NCBI GenBank assembly: GCA_026646655.1
Contig: JAPKHT010000002.1
Coordinates: forward strand, 62,001 to 126,000
Reading direction: 5' to 3'
Source: JADLBR01 sp020847615
GTDB taxonomy: Bacteria; Verrucomicrobiota; Verrucomicrobiia; JADLBR01
DNA length: 64,000 bases
Both the position numbers and the translations under genes were made by a program. The notes under the pieces were generated by a model. The model was given only the letters and a program-made list of their open reading frames with translations. It did not search any database and was not told the DNA's origin. Below, one piece after another: positions 39,842 to 47,984 of the stretch (the first letter of the stretch is position 1; every line of letters begins with the position of its first letter).

Positions 39842-40723
39842 ATGGCAAAGACCGATCCAGCCGACAGGCAGCCCCACTTCTTCTCCGCCCAGGTCGATGA
39901 GGCGCGCCGCTTCTACCTGGACCTGGCCCCCGGGCACAGAGGGCACCTCGCCGTGGCCTGCGGTGGCCTGGAGCACTGTGCGCCCGAGTACCGGATCGAT
40001 CGGAAGACCTTCCCCTTTTTCTCGGTCGAGTTCGTGGCGCGGGGCCGCGGGGAATTGAAGCTCGGTCGCAGGAGGCACGCCCTTTCTCCCGGGACCGTCT
40101 TTGCCTACGGGCCGGGCATCGCACAGCGCATCGTCACGGATCCCGCCGAACCGCTCGTGAAGTACTTCGTCGACTTTTCGGGCCGCGACGCGCTCCCGCT
40201 GCTCAGACGCTGCGGGATCCCCCCGGGTGCGCTGACGCAGACCTCGGCGCCGAGCGAACTTTTGGCGATCTTTGATGACCTTGTCCGCACGGGCCAGGGC
40301 GGCTCGGCCTTTGCCCGCCCAATCTGCGCGCTGCTGGTGGAACTCTTGTTGCACCGCATCGCCGAGACCGCGAGGCCCGCGGAGGAGATCGCTCCGCCCG
40401 CTTTCGCGACGTACGAGCGCTGCCGCCGCCACCTGCAGACCTATTTCCTCCGCTTGGCCGGCGTCGCCGATGCGGCGCGCGAGTGCCACGTCGATCCCGC
40501 GTATCTCTGCCGCCTGTTCCGGCGCTTCGATCGGCAGACGCCCTACGGGTTCCTCATGCGCGCCAAGATGCAGTTCGCCGCTGAGCGCCTGCGCGCGCCG
40601 GGCATCATGGTCAAGGAGGTCGCCGCAGAGGTCGGGTTTTCAGACCCGTTCCAGTTCTCGCGTGCGTTCAAAGGCGTCTACGGGCTTTCGCCGAAGGATT
40701 TCATCGCGCGGCGCCTGCGGTGA
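39842..40723 (+). CDS. AraC-family transcriptional regulator
   Basis: A 293-residue regulator. The N-terminal half (about 1-150) is a cupin-like effector domain (PHFFSAQVDEARRFYLDLAP ... FAYGPGIAQRIVTD). The C-terminal ~100 residues are the double helix-turn-helix: GVADAARECHVDPAYLCRLFRRFDRQTPYGFLM and MVKEVAAEVGFSDPFQFSRAFKGVYGLSPKDF. ATG 39842 is preferred to the TTG at 39800. It converges on the minus-strand sugar operon (66 bp between stops) and may control it; the effector is probably a sugar. Confidence 0.87.
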   Translation: MAKTDPADRQPHFFSAQVDEARRFYLDLAPGHRGHLAVACGGLEHCAPEYRIDRKTFPFFSVEFVARGRGELKLGRRRHALSPGTVFAYGPGIAQRIVTDPAEPLVKYFVDFSGRDALPLLRRCGIPPGALTQTSAPSELLAIFDDLVRTGQGGSAFARPICALLVELLLHRIAETARPAEEIAPPAFATYERCRRHLQTYFLRLAGVADAARECHVDPAYLCRLFRRFDRQTPYGFLMRAKMQFAAERLRAPGIMVKEVAAEVGFSDPFQFSRAFKGVYGLSPKDFIARRLR

Positions 40724-40789
40724 CCGCCCGCGCGCGAGACCTCGGGGTTGTGGCCAATGTGGCCAGATGGGGCCGGATCGTGGGCCGCC

Positions 40790-41179
40790 TCACGCCGACT
40801 CGAGGATCACGTTGGCGTACTGGATCGTATCGCCGGTCCTGATCAAGCCGATCGCCTGCGGCACGCGCCGCTTGAATTCCGCGTGGGGCTCGAACTCCAG
40901 CGCGATACCGGCGAGCGCGGCCTCGAACGAGCACCTGGTGGGCGCGTCATTCTGCCGCCGGAACTCATCCGCCATCCATGCCCGCCCAATGACGAAGTTG
41001 GGGCGGATCGCGCGGATGACGTCCAGCACGGTGGGGATGCCGTCGACCAGCGAGATGTCGACGGTTTCGATCGAGGGCCAGAATGGGAAGCCCCGGTCGG
41101 CGATCACCACGGTATTCGTGTGGCGGACCCTGCTCAGAAGCTCATTGATGGCGGGGTTGAGAATGCCTGTCTTGAGCAT
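40790..41179 (-). CDS. RbsD/FucU-family sugar mutarotase
   Basis: A 129-residue decameric-type mutarotase. MLKTGILNPAINELLSRVRH is the family start, with the catalytic His20 and Asp28 at the exact RbsD positions (VRHTNTVVIADRG). C-terminal YANVIL is the FucU/RbsD sugar-binding strand. RbsD interconverts pyranose and furanose ribose; FucU interconverts the anomers of L-fucose. Neither sugar can be chosen here. It is the last gene of a four-gene operon; AGGAGG lies 6 bp before the ATG. It presumably supplies the correct anomer of a free sugar for kinase phosphorylation. Confidence 0.9.
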   Translation of the reverse strand: MLKTGILNPAINELLSRVRHTNTVVIADRGFPFWPSIETVDISLVDGIPTVLDVIRAIRPNFVIGRAWMADEFRRQNDAPTRCSFEAALAGIALEFEPHAEFKRRVPQAIGLIRTGDTIQYANVILESA

Positions 41180-41197
41180 GGTTGCCTCCTCGATTCG

Positions 41198-42013
41198 CTA
41201 GAAGCCGCGCAGGTCGGTGCTGCTGCGCCTTGGCAGGCCGGGCGCCGGCTCGCGCTTGAGCACGGCATATTCGATGCCGTTCGCCTCGCAGAACGCGCGC
41301 TTCTCCGGACGGTCCCCGTCTTCGTTCACCGCGTAGATGTGTGGCCGGACGCGCGCGATCTCCGGTTCCGCGTCCAGCCAGCCATCCCCCGATGAGATGA
41401 GCGCCTCGCGCACGTATCGCACGCAGGCCGCCAGATAACGCCGCTCCTCCTGCGAGAACATCGGGTGCCCCTCCCCCTTCAGCAACCGGATGTTCGCGTC
41501 GTGGCCGACGACAACGTACAGGTCCCCCAGGGCGGACACCTCCTCGAAGAACCGCACGTGCCCCGAATGAAACCAATCGTAGCAGCCGGTGACGATCACG
41601 CGCCTCGCCCCGGGCTCAGGGGGCGCGCCACCGGCGACCGGGTCGGGATAGCCCGCGAGATCCTCCGCCCGGAAGTCTATGCATTCGATGCCGTCCCCAT
41701 CCCACCCCGCGCACGAACCGGGACGCTCGGCACCCGGGCCGAAGGCCCAGCGGGCGGTCCTGTCGGCGCACGGCGGCATTCCGCCGGGCGCGTCGCGGCC
41801 CACGGGAGTGACCCGCGCCACGAAACGGAGCGATTCCAGAAAGTACCTGCGTTCGGCCAGCGAAAACTTGGGCGCTGCGCCCCGCATCGCGGCCGAAGCC
41901 TCGTCATCCAGCAGGTGGGCGTGGAGAGGCCCGAGGCGAGCGGCCTCCTGCAGGAACCGCACTCCCTGCGCGCGCAGGTTGTCAAAATCACCGATGACGC
42001 AAACGGGCCTCAT
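41198..42013 (-). CDS. tandem cytidylyltransferase-like nucleotidyltransferase, first copy degenerate
   Basis: A 271-residue protein with two related halves. The second half (about 140-271) is a full HxGH nucleotidyltransferase: VIVTGCYDWFHSGHVRFFEE, VVVGHDANIRLLKG, MFSQEERRYLAACVRYV and a late RRSSTD in the RTxGVST position. The first half starts CVIGDFDNLRAQGVRFLQEA and has FSLAERRYFLESLRFV, a clear relic of the same fold with HxGH replaced by RAQG. This is the layout of ethanolamine-phosphate cytidylyltransferase, in which the copies cooperate. A product of CDP-sugar or CDP-alcohol is inferred. The start overlaps the kinase stop (ATGA), 18 bp before the mutarotase gene. Confidence 0.75.
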   Translation of the reverse strand: MRPVCVIGDFDNLRAQGVRFLQEAARLGPLHAHLLDDEASAAMRGAAPKFSLAERRYFLESLRFVARVTPVGRDAPGGMPPCADRTARWAFGPGAERPGSCAGWDGDGIECIDFRAEDLAGYPDPVAGGAPPEPGARRVIVTGCYDWFHSGHVRFFEEVSALGDLYVVVGHDANIRLLKGEGHPMFSQEERRYLAACVRYVREALISSGDGWLDAEPEIARVRPHIYAVNEDGDRPEKRAFCEANGIEYAVLKREPAPGLPRRSSTDLRGF

Positions 42014-42819
42014 GCCAGCTCGTGGGCTGCCGCCAGCCGCACCCGCACCTTGAACGCGCCCGGGACAGGTTCATCCGCGACGACAAAAAGGTATCCGCCG
42101 CCGCAGCCTGAGTACATGGCGCCCGGATAGCGGTCCTGGTACAGGCGCAGGAGGGCGACGATGTCCAGTTCCAGCGTCTCGTGCCGCACGGTGTGCGGCA
42201 GCAGCGCCTCCCAGCAGACCATGCACGCGTTCAGCGAGGCGCCGAGCGCCCCCGCATCCCGGGCCAGGATCGCCGCATAGCAGTCCTTGCCAGTCTGCCC
42301 CAGGCGGCGCACCCATTCCGGGTCGAGGCGCTTGTCGCCCAGAGGGCTGTAGCCGGGAGGGCGCGGCGCCACGGGGACCACGTGCAGCACGCGCCCCAGC
42401 CATCCGGCCACGCCGGGATCCACGCATGTCTCGATGTGCCGCGGAAAATAGCCCCCCTCGTGAGCAAAGTCGTAGTCCAAGCGATTGATGCCCGGATAGA
42501 GCAACCCGATCATGTCCTGCGATCCGGAGGGGTCCTTGAGCCCACGGTTTTCCTCCTCGTACAGTTGCCGCACGAGCGAGGCCGGATCGCCCGGCGGAAC
42601 CCGGCCACCCCACAATCGCGAGGCGACCTTCCGGGTGCCCGTTGCCATCCCGGCCCGATCCATGAACCGGACATCGGGCTCCAGGTTGACGACCACCATC
42701 GATCCCGGCGGCTCGGGATTCAGGCGCGAGACGAACGGCTGGTCGATCCAACCGCCCGCGAGCGCCGCCCGATACGGTATCCGTCCCACCACCTCTGTGA
42801 TCCTAGGGTCCGCGATCAT
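42010..42819 (-). CDS. GHMP-family sugar kinase-like protein
   Basis: A 269-residue protein. The N-terminus GRIPYRAALAGGWIDQPFV matches the substrate-binding start of HddA/fucokinase-type GHMP kinases (R-x-P-x-R-x-x-x-x-G-G-x-x-D), and SGCGGGYLFVVAD near the C-terminus is the third GHMP motif. The second, ATP-binding loop (usually G-L-G-S-S) is GMATGTRKVASR here, so the phosphate-binding loop is changed. It is smaller than most members (about 330 residues). Start ATG 42819 is 29 bp after the epimerase gene. It probably phosphorylates a sugar that the downstream cytidylyltransferase activates; activity is not proved. Confidence 0.7.
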   Translation of the reverse strand: MIADPRITEVVGRIPYRAALAGGWIDQPFVSRLNPEPPGSMVVVNLEPDVRFMDRAGMATGTRKVASRLWGGRVPPGDPASLVRQLYEEENRGLKDPSGSQDMIGLLYPGINRLDYDFAHEGGYFPRHIETCVDPGVAGWLGRVLHVVPVAPRPPGYSPLGDKRLDPEWVRRLGQTGKDCYAAILARDAGALGASLNACMVCWEALLPHTVRHETLELDIVALLRLYQDRYPGAMYSGCGGGYLFVVADEPVPGAFKVRVRLAAAHELA

Positions 42820-42848
42820 TCGCCGCCTCGGGTGGCCGCCGTCCGGTA

Positions 42849-43901
42849 TTAGGCCGTGTCGCGCACCGTGCGCTTGCCCGCTTTTCGATCCCGGTACTGC
42901 TGCTCGATCCAGTGATACGTCTGCCGCAATCCGTCGCGGAACGGGGTCGAGGGCTCCCATCCGAGCACCTTCTTGATGAAGGTGTTGTCGCTGTTCCGGC
43001 CCGCCACCCCCTGCGGCGCGTCGAGATCGTAGCGCCGCTGCAGAGTAACGCCGCCGATCTCTTCGGCTAGGCCGACGAGGGCATTGATCGAGAATAGCTC
43101 GCTGGAACCCAGGTTGATCGGCACCGCCGTGAGCGCCTCGCAGTGCATGATCATGTCGATGCCCCGGACGCAGTCGTCGATGAACATGAAGCTGCGGGTC
43201 TGCTCGCCGTTGCCCCAGATCTCGATCTCCAGCTGGCCGCTCTCCTTGGCCTCGATGACCTTGCGGCAGATCGCCGCGGGCGCCTTCTCCCGGCCGCCGT
43301 CCCACGTTCCCCAGGGGCCATACACGTTGTGGAACCGCGCGACGTACGTCTTCATCCCGCGCTCCGCCCAGTACTCCTGGCACACCATTTCGGAGAACAG
43401 TTTCTCCCACCCGTAGCCGCGCTCCGCCATCGCGGGATACGCGTCGCTCTCCTTCAGCGCGATCGCCCTCGGGTTCTTCTGCAGTTCCGTGTTGTACGCG
43501 CAGGCCGAGGAGGAGAAGAAGTAGCGCCCGGCGCCCGCCCGCCACGCGGCCTCGGTCATATGCGTGTTGACGAGGACGCTGCGCAGGCACTCCACCCGAA
43601 AGCGCTCGATGAAGCCCATCCCACCCATGTCGGCCGCGAGGTTGTAGACCTCCCAGGCGTCCTCGCACGCGCGGACGCAGTTCTCCTTCTCGCTCAGGTC
43701 CATGCTGAGGCATTCCGCGCCCGGCGTCCGCTGATACCAATCGTAGAGCGGTTTCCTGTCCACGGCCCGGATCCGCCTGAAACCCTTGTCCCAGAAATAC
43801 CGAACCAGCGCGCCGCCGATGAATCCGCCCGCGCCCGTGACCACAATGAGTCCGTCCTTGTTCGTCGCCTCCGGTTCGCTCGCCTGTCTCTTTGTTCCCA
43901 T
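42849..43901 (-). CDS. GDP-mannose 3,5-epimerase-like NAD-dependent epimerase
   Basis: A 350-residue extended short-chain dehydrogenase. NAD binding is VTGAGGFIGGALVRYF. YNLAADMGGMGFIE, FFSSSACAYNTE, GYGWEKLFSEM and ARFHNVYGPWGTWDGGREKA closely match plant GDP-mannose 3,5-epimerase. The four catalytic residues of that enzyme (Cys145, Tyr174, Lys178, Lys217) correspond to Cys134, Tyr163, Lys167 and Lys206, all with a constant offset of 11. It would convert GDP-D-mannose to GDP-L-galactose (or L-gulose). It is the first gene of the minus-strand operon. Bacterial members of this family are not common, so the assignment is interesting. Confidence 0.85.
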   Translation of the reverse strand: MGTKRQASEPEATNKDGLIVVTGAGGFIGGALVRYFWDKGFRRIRAVDRKPLYDWYQRTPGAECLSMDLSEKENCVRACEDAWEVYNLAADMGGMGFIERFRVECLRSVLVNTHMTEAAWRAGAGRYFFSSSACAYNTELQKNPRAIALKESDAYPAMAERGYGWEKLFSEMVCQEYWAERGMKTYVARFHNVYGPWGTWDGGREKAPAAICRKVIEAKESGQLEIEIWGNGEQTRSFMFIDDCVRGIDMIMHCEALTAVPINLGSSELFSINALVGLAEEIGGVTLQRRYDLDAPQGVAGRNSDNTFIKKVLGWEPSTPFRDGLRQTYHWIEQQYRDRKAGKRTVRDTA

Positions 43902-44040
43902 ATCGTCTGCGCCTCCTGTTGCCTATCGGGCGCCGCTCACCGCGGATCCGCCCGCCGGACGCAACCTAGGCCATCCGGAACGACCATGGAATGGCGATCA
44001 TTGACCGGCGCATGGCATTTACTGACCTCCATGGACGCCA

Positions 44041-46224
44041 TCATTCCGATACCAGCCACGCGATGGCGCGCCCCGCCGCTCCCTCTCCTCCCCCGGCGTC
44101 GCAGGATAAGCGATCCTCGTTGGCGCTGGCGCGATAGGCGGCCTTGAGACGGGACAATGCACCTTCATCCGCGCCGGCCAACCAGATGGGGCGCGGCACC
44201 GACAGGAGTAGCATGCCCCCGATGTCCCCGTACTTCGGCGCCCCCGGCAGAAAGTCCGCATCCCACGGCGACCGCACGTCCGAAAACCGGAATCCGCCGA
44301 CATCGATGGCCGCGCCCTCGATGGAGTCACCCAGGGCCGCCGATGCCGCCGCGGCCCAGTGCCCCGCGCCGCGCGCGCCCATGAGGCGAACCCGCTTATA
44401 CCGCCCCGCCGAAGACCCGCGCAGCCATCCCACCGCGGTCATCACATCATGCACCCGCTGCACGAAAAGCGGCGGGTTGTAGCCATAGGTGAAAAGCGGA
44501 TCCCGCTGCCACGGGTCCCCGGACTTTGCCTTCGTGTCGATGACCCGTCGGTTCTTTGTCGATCCGGACCGATGCACATCGATGCCGAGCACCGCCCAGC
44601 CCGCCGCAAGCGCGGACGCCACCTCGTCCGACGCCGCCCCCGAAGGCCCGAATAGGGCGCCTGCGCCCCGCGGGTCCAGCCATGCGATGCACCGCGCCTG
44701 ACCCCGATCGTCCCCGGGGGGCTTAAGCAGCGTGACCCCCACCTCCTCGCCCGACGCCCTGTCCCTCAGAATGCCCTCCGCCTTCGCGCATCCGGGCCCG
44801 TCCGCCTCTTCGTGGATAAGGAACTCCAGCTGTTCCCCGGATACCGTCCGCCGTCCCAGCATCACGGACAGCGCCCCCCCGATGACATCTCGCGCGCGAT
44901 CCAATTCCGCCCGGTCCCGGGGCTCCAGCAGGGGTGCCATCTGGGTCCGTGCGTCGTCGGCCCACCATTGCGTCAGGGATCTCTCGTGCGGGTCGCCCAC
45001 GCGCTCGCCCGCTGGCGCCGGGTGCGCACTGTCCCAGACCGTGAGCCTGTCACTGCCCAGAAACTCGAAATCGCGTTCCAACACCGGAGCCTGGAGGCCC
45101 AGTTTGAAGTGGCGGTTGAGAAAGCCATAGAACTGCGCTCGCGAGACATGGTTGTAGTTGTGCTTGAACTGCGTGTTGAAGTGGGCCTCGTAGTTTCCGG
45201 GCGCACCCAGCAGCTTGTATAGGGCCAGGAGATCGGGATGCCCCTTGCCCTGCAATTCGATCGTCCAGTCATCCGCGGAGGTGAGGCCCAGCGGCCTGGG
45301 CGCCGCCGCCGCCGCGATATCGATGTTCCCCTGGCCGATCCTCAGGTACACGGCGTTCTCGCACGCGCACCCGCCCTGCATGGCGGTCGACACCATCACG
45401 GCGGGGAATGCCGCGCGGACGCGCCCGTCGACCGCGGTCAGCATCATCGTTTGCGTCGCTCCCCCGCTGGCACCGCTCACGGCCACCCTCGCGGGATCCA
45501 CGTCGGGGAGACCCAGCAGGAAATCCAGCGCGCGAACCCCATTCCATGTCTGGATCCCAAAACGGGATTGCAGCCAGCCCGTCGCCCGCGCGCCCCCAAG
45601 CAACCAGCCCCGGCCGACAGCATCATCCGCATCGGGCGGTGCCGCCCGCCGATGCGACGGAAACTGCACCGAATCTGCGTTCGCGAGCATGTCATAGTGA
45701 AAGACGACACATCCCATGCGAGCGGCCTGCACGCATCGGGCCTGCAGCGGTGAGCGCGCGGCGCTCTCGAAACGCTCCGACCCGCCGGCAAGCGCCTCGC
45801 GGACCTTCGCGTCCCCACCCTTCCCCTCCCCGGAATCCACGAACCGCCCATTGGGCCAGTGGCCATGCGGCATCAGGACCCCGGGACGCCGACCCGCCGC
45901 AGCGTCCCCCTTCGGACGGTACAGGTTTCCCGTGACAAAGTGACCGGGCATCGACTCGAGATACACCTTCTCGATCGTGTAGTCCCCCATGTCGATCCGC
46001 CCGTGCACCACCGCGTTCAAGGCGCACTTCGTCGGCTCCGGCCAGAGGCCGGCCGCCACGAGAACCCGCAGGCGAATTTCCGCAGACCGCGCCTGCCAGG
46101 CCGCTGCGCTGTCCACCGGCGTGAACGGGAAATACCCATCCAGCGTCCGGAGATCCCCGTGCCGCGGGTCTCCCGCCCCAGCCGTGCCCCCGCACGCCGC
46201 CAGCACCGCGACTGCGGCGATCAT
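44041..46224 (-). CDS. large secreted alpha/beta-hydrolase (acetyl-xylan-esterase-like)
   Basis: A 727-residue protein. Starting at ATG 46224 gives MIAAVAVLAACGG, a short lipoprotein signal with lipobox LAAC; an upstream ATG adds a basic tail and is less likely. The first half has the catalytic GASGG of the nucleophile elbow in VAVSGASGGATQTMML, with LMPHGHWPNGRF before it. The C-terminal half repeats hydrolase-like segments (CIAWLDPRGAGALFG, VLGIDVHRSGSTKN, VRLMGARGAGHWAAAAS) where the nucleophile is missing, so it may be a tandem with an inactive second copy. It likely acts on carbohydrate esters. Next gene on the same strand starts 139 bp downstream. Confidence 0.75.
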   Translation of the reverse strand: MIAAVAVLAACGGTAGAGDPRHGDLRTLDGYFPFTPVDSAAAWQARSAEIRLRVLVAAGLWPEPTKCALNAVVHGRIDMGDYTIEKVYLESMPGHFVTGNLYRPKGDAAAGRRPGVLMPHGHWPNGRFVDSGEGKGGDAKVREALAGGSERFESAARSPLQARCVQAARMGCVVFHYDMLANADSVQFPSHRRAAPPDADDAVGRGWLLGGARATGWLQSRFGIQTWNGVRALDFLLGLPDVDPARVAVSGASGGATQTMMLTAVDGRVRAAFPAVMVSTAMQGGCACENAVYLRIGQGNIDIAAAAAPRPLGLTSADDWTIELQGKGHPDLLALYKLLGAPGNYEAHFNTQFKHNYNHVSRAQFYGFLNRHFKLGLQAPVLERDFEFLGSDRLTVWDSAHPAPAGERVGDPHERSLTQWWADDARTQMAPLLEPRDRAELDRARDVIGGALSVMLGRRTVSGEQLEFLIHEEADGPGCAKAEGILRDRASGEEVGVTLLKPPGDDRGQARCIAWLDPRGAGALFGPSGAASDEVASALAAGWAVLGIDVHRSGSTKNRRVIDTKAKSGDPWQRDPLFTYGYNPPLFVQRVHDVMTAVGWLRGSSAGRYKRVRLMGARGAGHWAAAASAALGDSIEGAAIDVGGFRFSDVRSPWDADFLPGAPKYGDIGGMLLLSVPRPIWLAGADEGALSRLKAAYRASANEDRLSCDAGGGEGAAGRAIAWLVSE

Positions 46225-46582
46225 GCGCCAGAGTACGCCGCCAACCCGCCCCTGGCAGCGCGCCCTCCGATGGAACCGTCCCTCTTGCTGCATCCCACCA
46301 GCCTATTCCGGAGACCCGCGCCACAAAACACAAAACCGGCCTTCCGGAACGCCGTCGACAGCGCGCATCACTCGTGCTAATGGGCGTTAGTGGCGCGGGC
46401 CACCCAGGCACTCGCGCCCAATGAGGTGAATTCATACGGCTACCGGCAATCAGGCGGGTTCGCGATCAGGCAAGAGACGGTCCGCTCTGGCGAAAAAGCC
46501 GCGATCATCCCATCCGGCGAAGGTTCCCACGCCCGGCGTCGCGCCTCGAGCGGTCCCCGATGCCCGGCAGCGTCCGCCCCGC
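46225..46582. other. noncoding region between divergent secreted esterase and VWA protein
   Basis: This 358-bp region separates the minus-strand esterase from the plus-strand VWA gene and must hold both promoters. No clear -35/-10 pair or operator was recognised. The stretch at 46320-46400 is less GC-rich than its surroundings. Confidence 0.4.
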
Positions 46583-46627
46583 TTGACCCGGCAAGGGATC
46601 CGGTCCCTCGTCGCAAGAAGGGGCCGG

Positions 46628-47971
46628 ATGCAGGAGCGGGCGCGCCGCGTCATCGGAAGGTTCGCGCGGGCGCGTTCGGAGTGGTTCCCACACCTCGCGA
46701 GAAGGCTCAGGCGCACCCTCTGGGCGATGCTCGTGGTCAGCGCCGTCATCCACGTCGCGGCCCTCCTGATCCTCGGCTCCCTCGTCGTCTACAGGGAGTT
46801 CTTCGAAAAGAAGGTCGCGCTCGAGATCGTGCCACCGCCGGAGCGCATGCTCAGGCCGGAGGAACACCAGTACACCGTCCGGATCCAGGAGGAACAGAGG
46901 CGCAGTGGCCGGCCCCGGCTGGTCCCCCGCCTGAACGCGAGCCGGATCGCCGACTTCGCGCTCCCGGCCATCATGGCCGATGCCCCCACCCCCGATGCCA
47001 GGCTCGTGAATAGCCTCCAGGCCTTCAGCAAGGCCGGCGTCGGCATGGGCCTCGGCGGAGGGACCGGTTCCGGCGGACTCGGCCTGGGCACATCCACCGT
47101 CCGCTTCTTCGGTATCACCGACCGCGGCGAACGCATCGCATTCCTCATCGACATCTCCCTCAGCATGCTCGAGGACGACAAGGGCGGCGAGCCGGGCTTC
47201 GAAAAACTCAAGGAGGAGATCAGCGACATGATCGATCGCCTCAGCCCCGGCACCTTCTTCAACCTCGTGCTCTTTGGCACGGGCGTTGATCTCTTCGAGC
47301 AGCGGATGATCCTCGCTAGCGACGCGAACAAGCGGCGCGCATGGGAATTCCTGGGACCCTATCTGCGGGGCGTGGCGGAGAGCGGCGACCGAAGCGGCAA
47401 CCTGCTCAACAACTACGAGCCCTCGGTCGAGGGAGTCCCCGCCGCCGGCGGCACCACCCGCATGGACTTGGCCATCGCCGCCGCCTTCGAGCAACAGGCG
47501 GATGTCCTCATGCTGATCTCCGACGGGCGCCCCAGCATCATCAAACGTCTCGAGGGCAAGGAGCTCGAGGAGTTCCGCGAGCGTTCCGAGGAACCCCCCG
47601 ACGAGGACATCGAGCAAGAGAACGCGAAACGGATCGCCGAATTCCAGAAGGAGCAAGCCGAGGCGGCCGCCAGGCGCCGCGCGCGCGGCCTGCCGCCGCA
47701 GGTCGCCGAGAGCCGCCGCGGACCCCAGCTCGTGGGCCGCGGAAGCGATGGCCCGCCCCCCCCGCCGCGGGTCGATGACGAGGACATCATCGACCACATC
47801 GAGGGCCTCGGAAAAGTGCTCTACAAGGAGAAGGGCCAACCCATGCCCAGGATCAACTGCATCGCGTTCGTCTGCCAGCGCAACGAGGAGGAGTTCATGA
47901 AGCGACTGGCCCGCCGCTTCCGCGGGGACTTTCGGCGCGCGAAGGCCCGCGTGAAACCCATTGAGGACTAG
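46628..47971 (+). CDS. membrane-anchored VWA-domain protein
   Basis: A 447-residue protein with one transmembrane segment near the N-terminus (about 31-52, LWAMLVVSAVIHVAALLILG), then a periplasmic Pro/Gly-rich part with GVGMGLGGGTGSGGLGLG. The VWA domain follows, with MIDAS residues DISLS, the threonine in GGTTRMD and the aspartate in ISDGRP. A charged region (EEFRERSEEPPDEDIEQENAK) and a short C-terminal domain end the protein. It may be a surface or envelope binding component; PVC bacteria encode many such proteins. ATG 46628 was chosen over TTG 46583. It is the first of four close genes (VWA, PQQ propeller, sensor kinase, regulator). Confidence 0.8.
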   Translation: MQERARRVIGRFARARSEWFPHLARRLRRTLWAMLVVSAVIHVAALLILGSLVVYREFFEKKVALEIVPPPERMLRPEEHQYTVRIQEEQRRSGRPRLVPRLNASRIADFALPAIMADAPTPDARLVNSLQAFSKAGVGMGLGGGTGSGGLGLGTSTVRFFGITDRGERIAFLIDISLSMLEDDKGGEPGFEKLKEEISDMIDRLSPGTFFNLVLFGTGVDLFEQRMILASDANKRRAWEFLGPYLRGVAESGDRSGNLLNNYEPSVEGVPAAGGTTRMDLAIAAAFEQQADVLMLISDGRPSIIKRLEGKELEEFRERSEEPPDEDIEQENAKRIAEFQKEQAEAAARRRARGLPPQVAESRRGPQLVGRGSDGPPPPPRVDDEDIIDHIEGLGKVLYKEKGQPMPRINCIAFVCQRNEEEFMKRLARRFRGDFRRAKARVKPIED

Positions 47972-47984
47972 CCCCGCCAGACAC

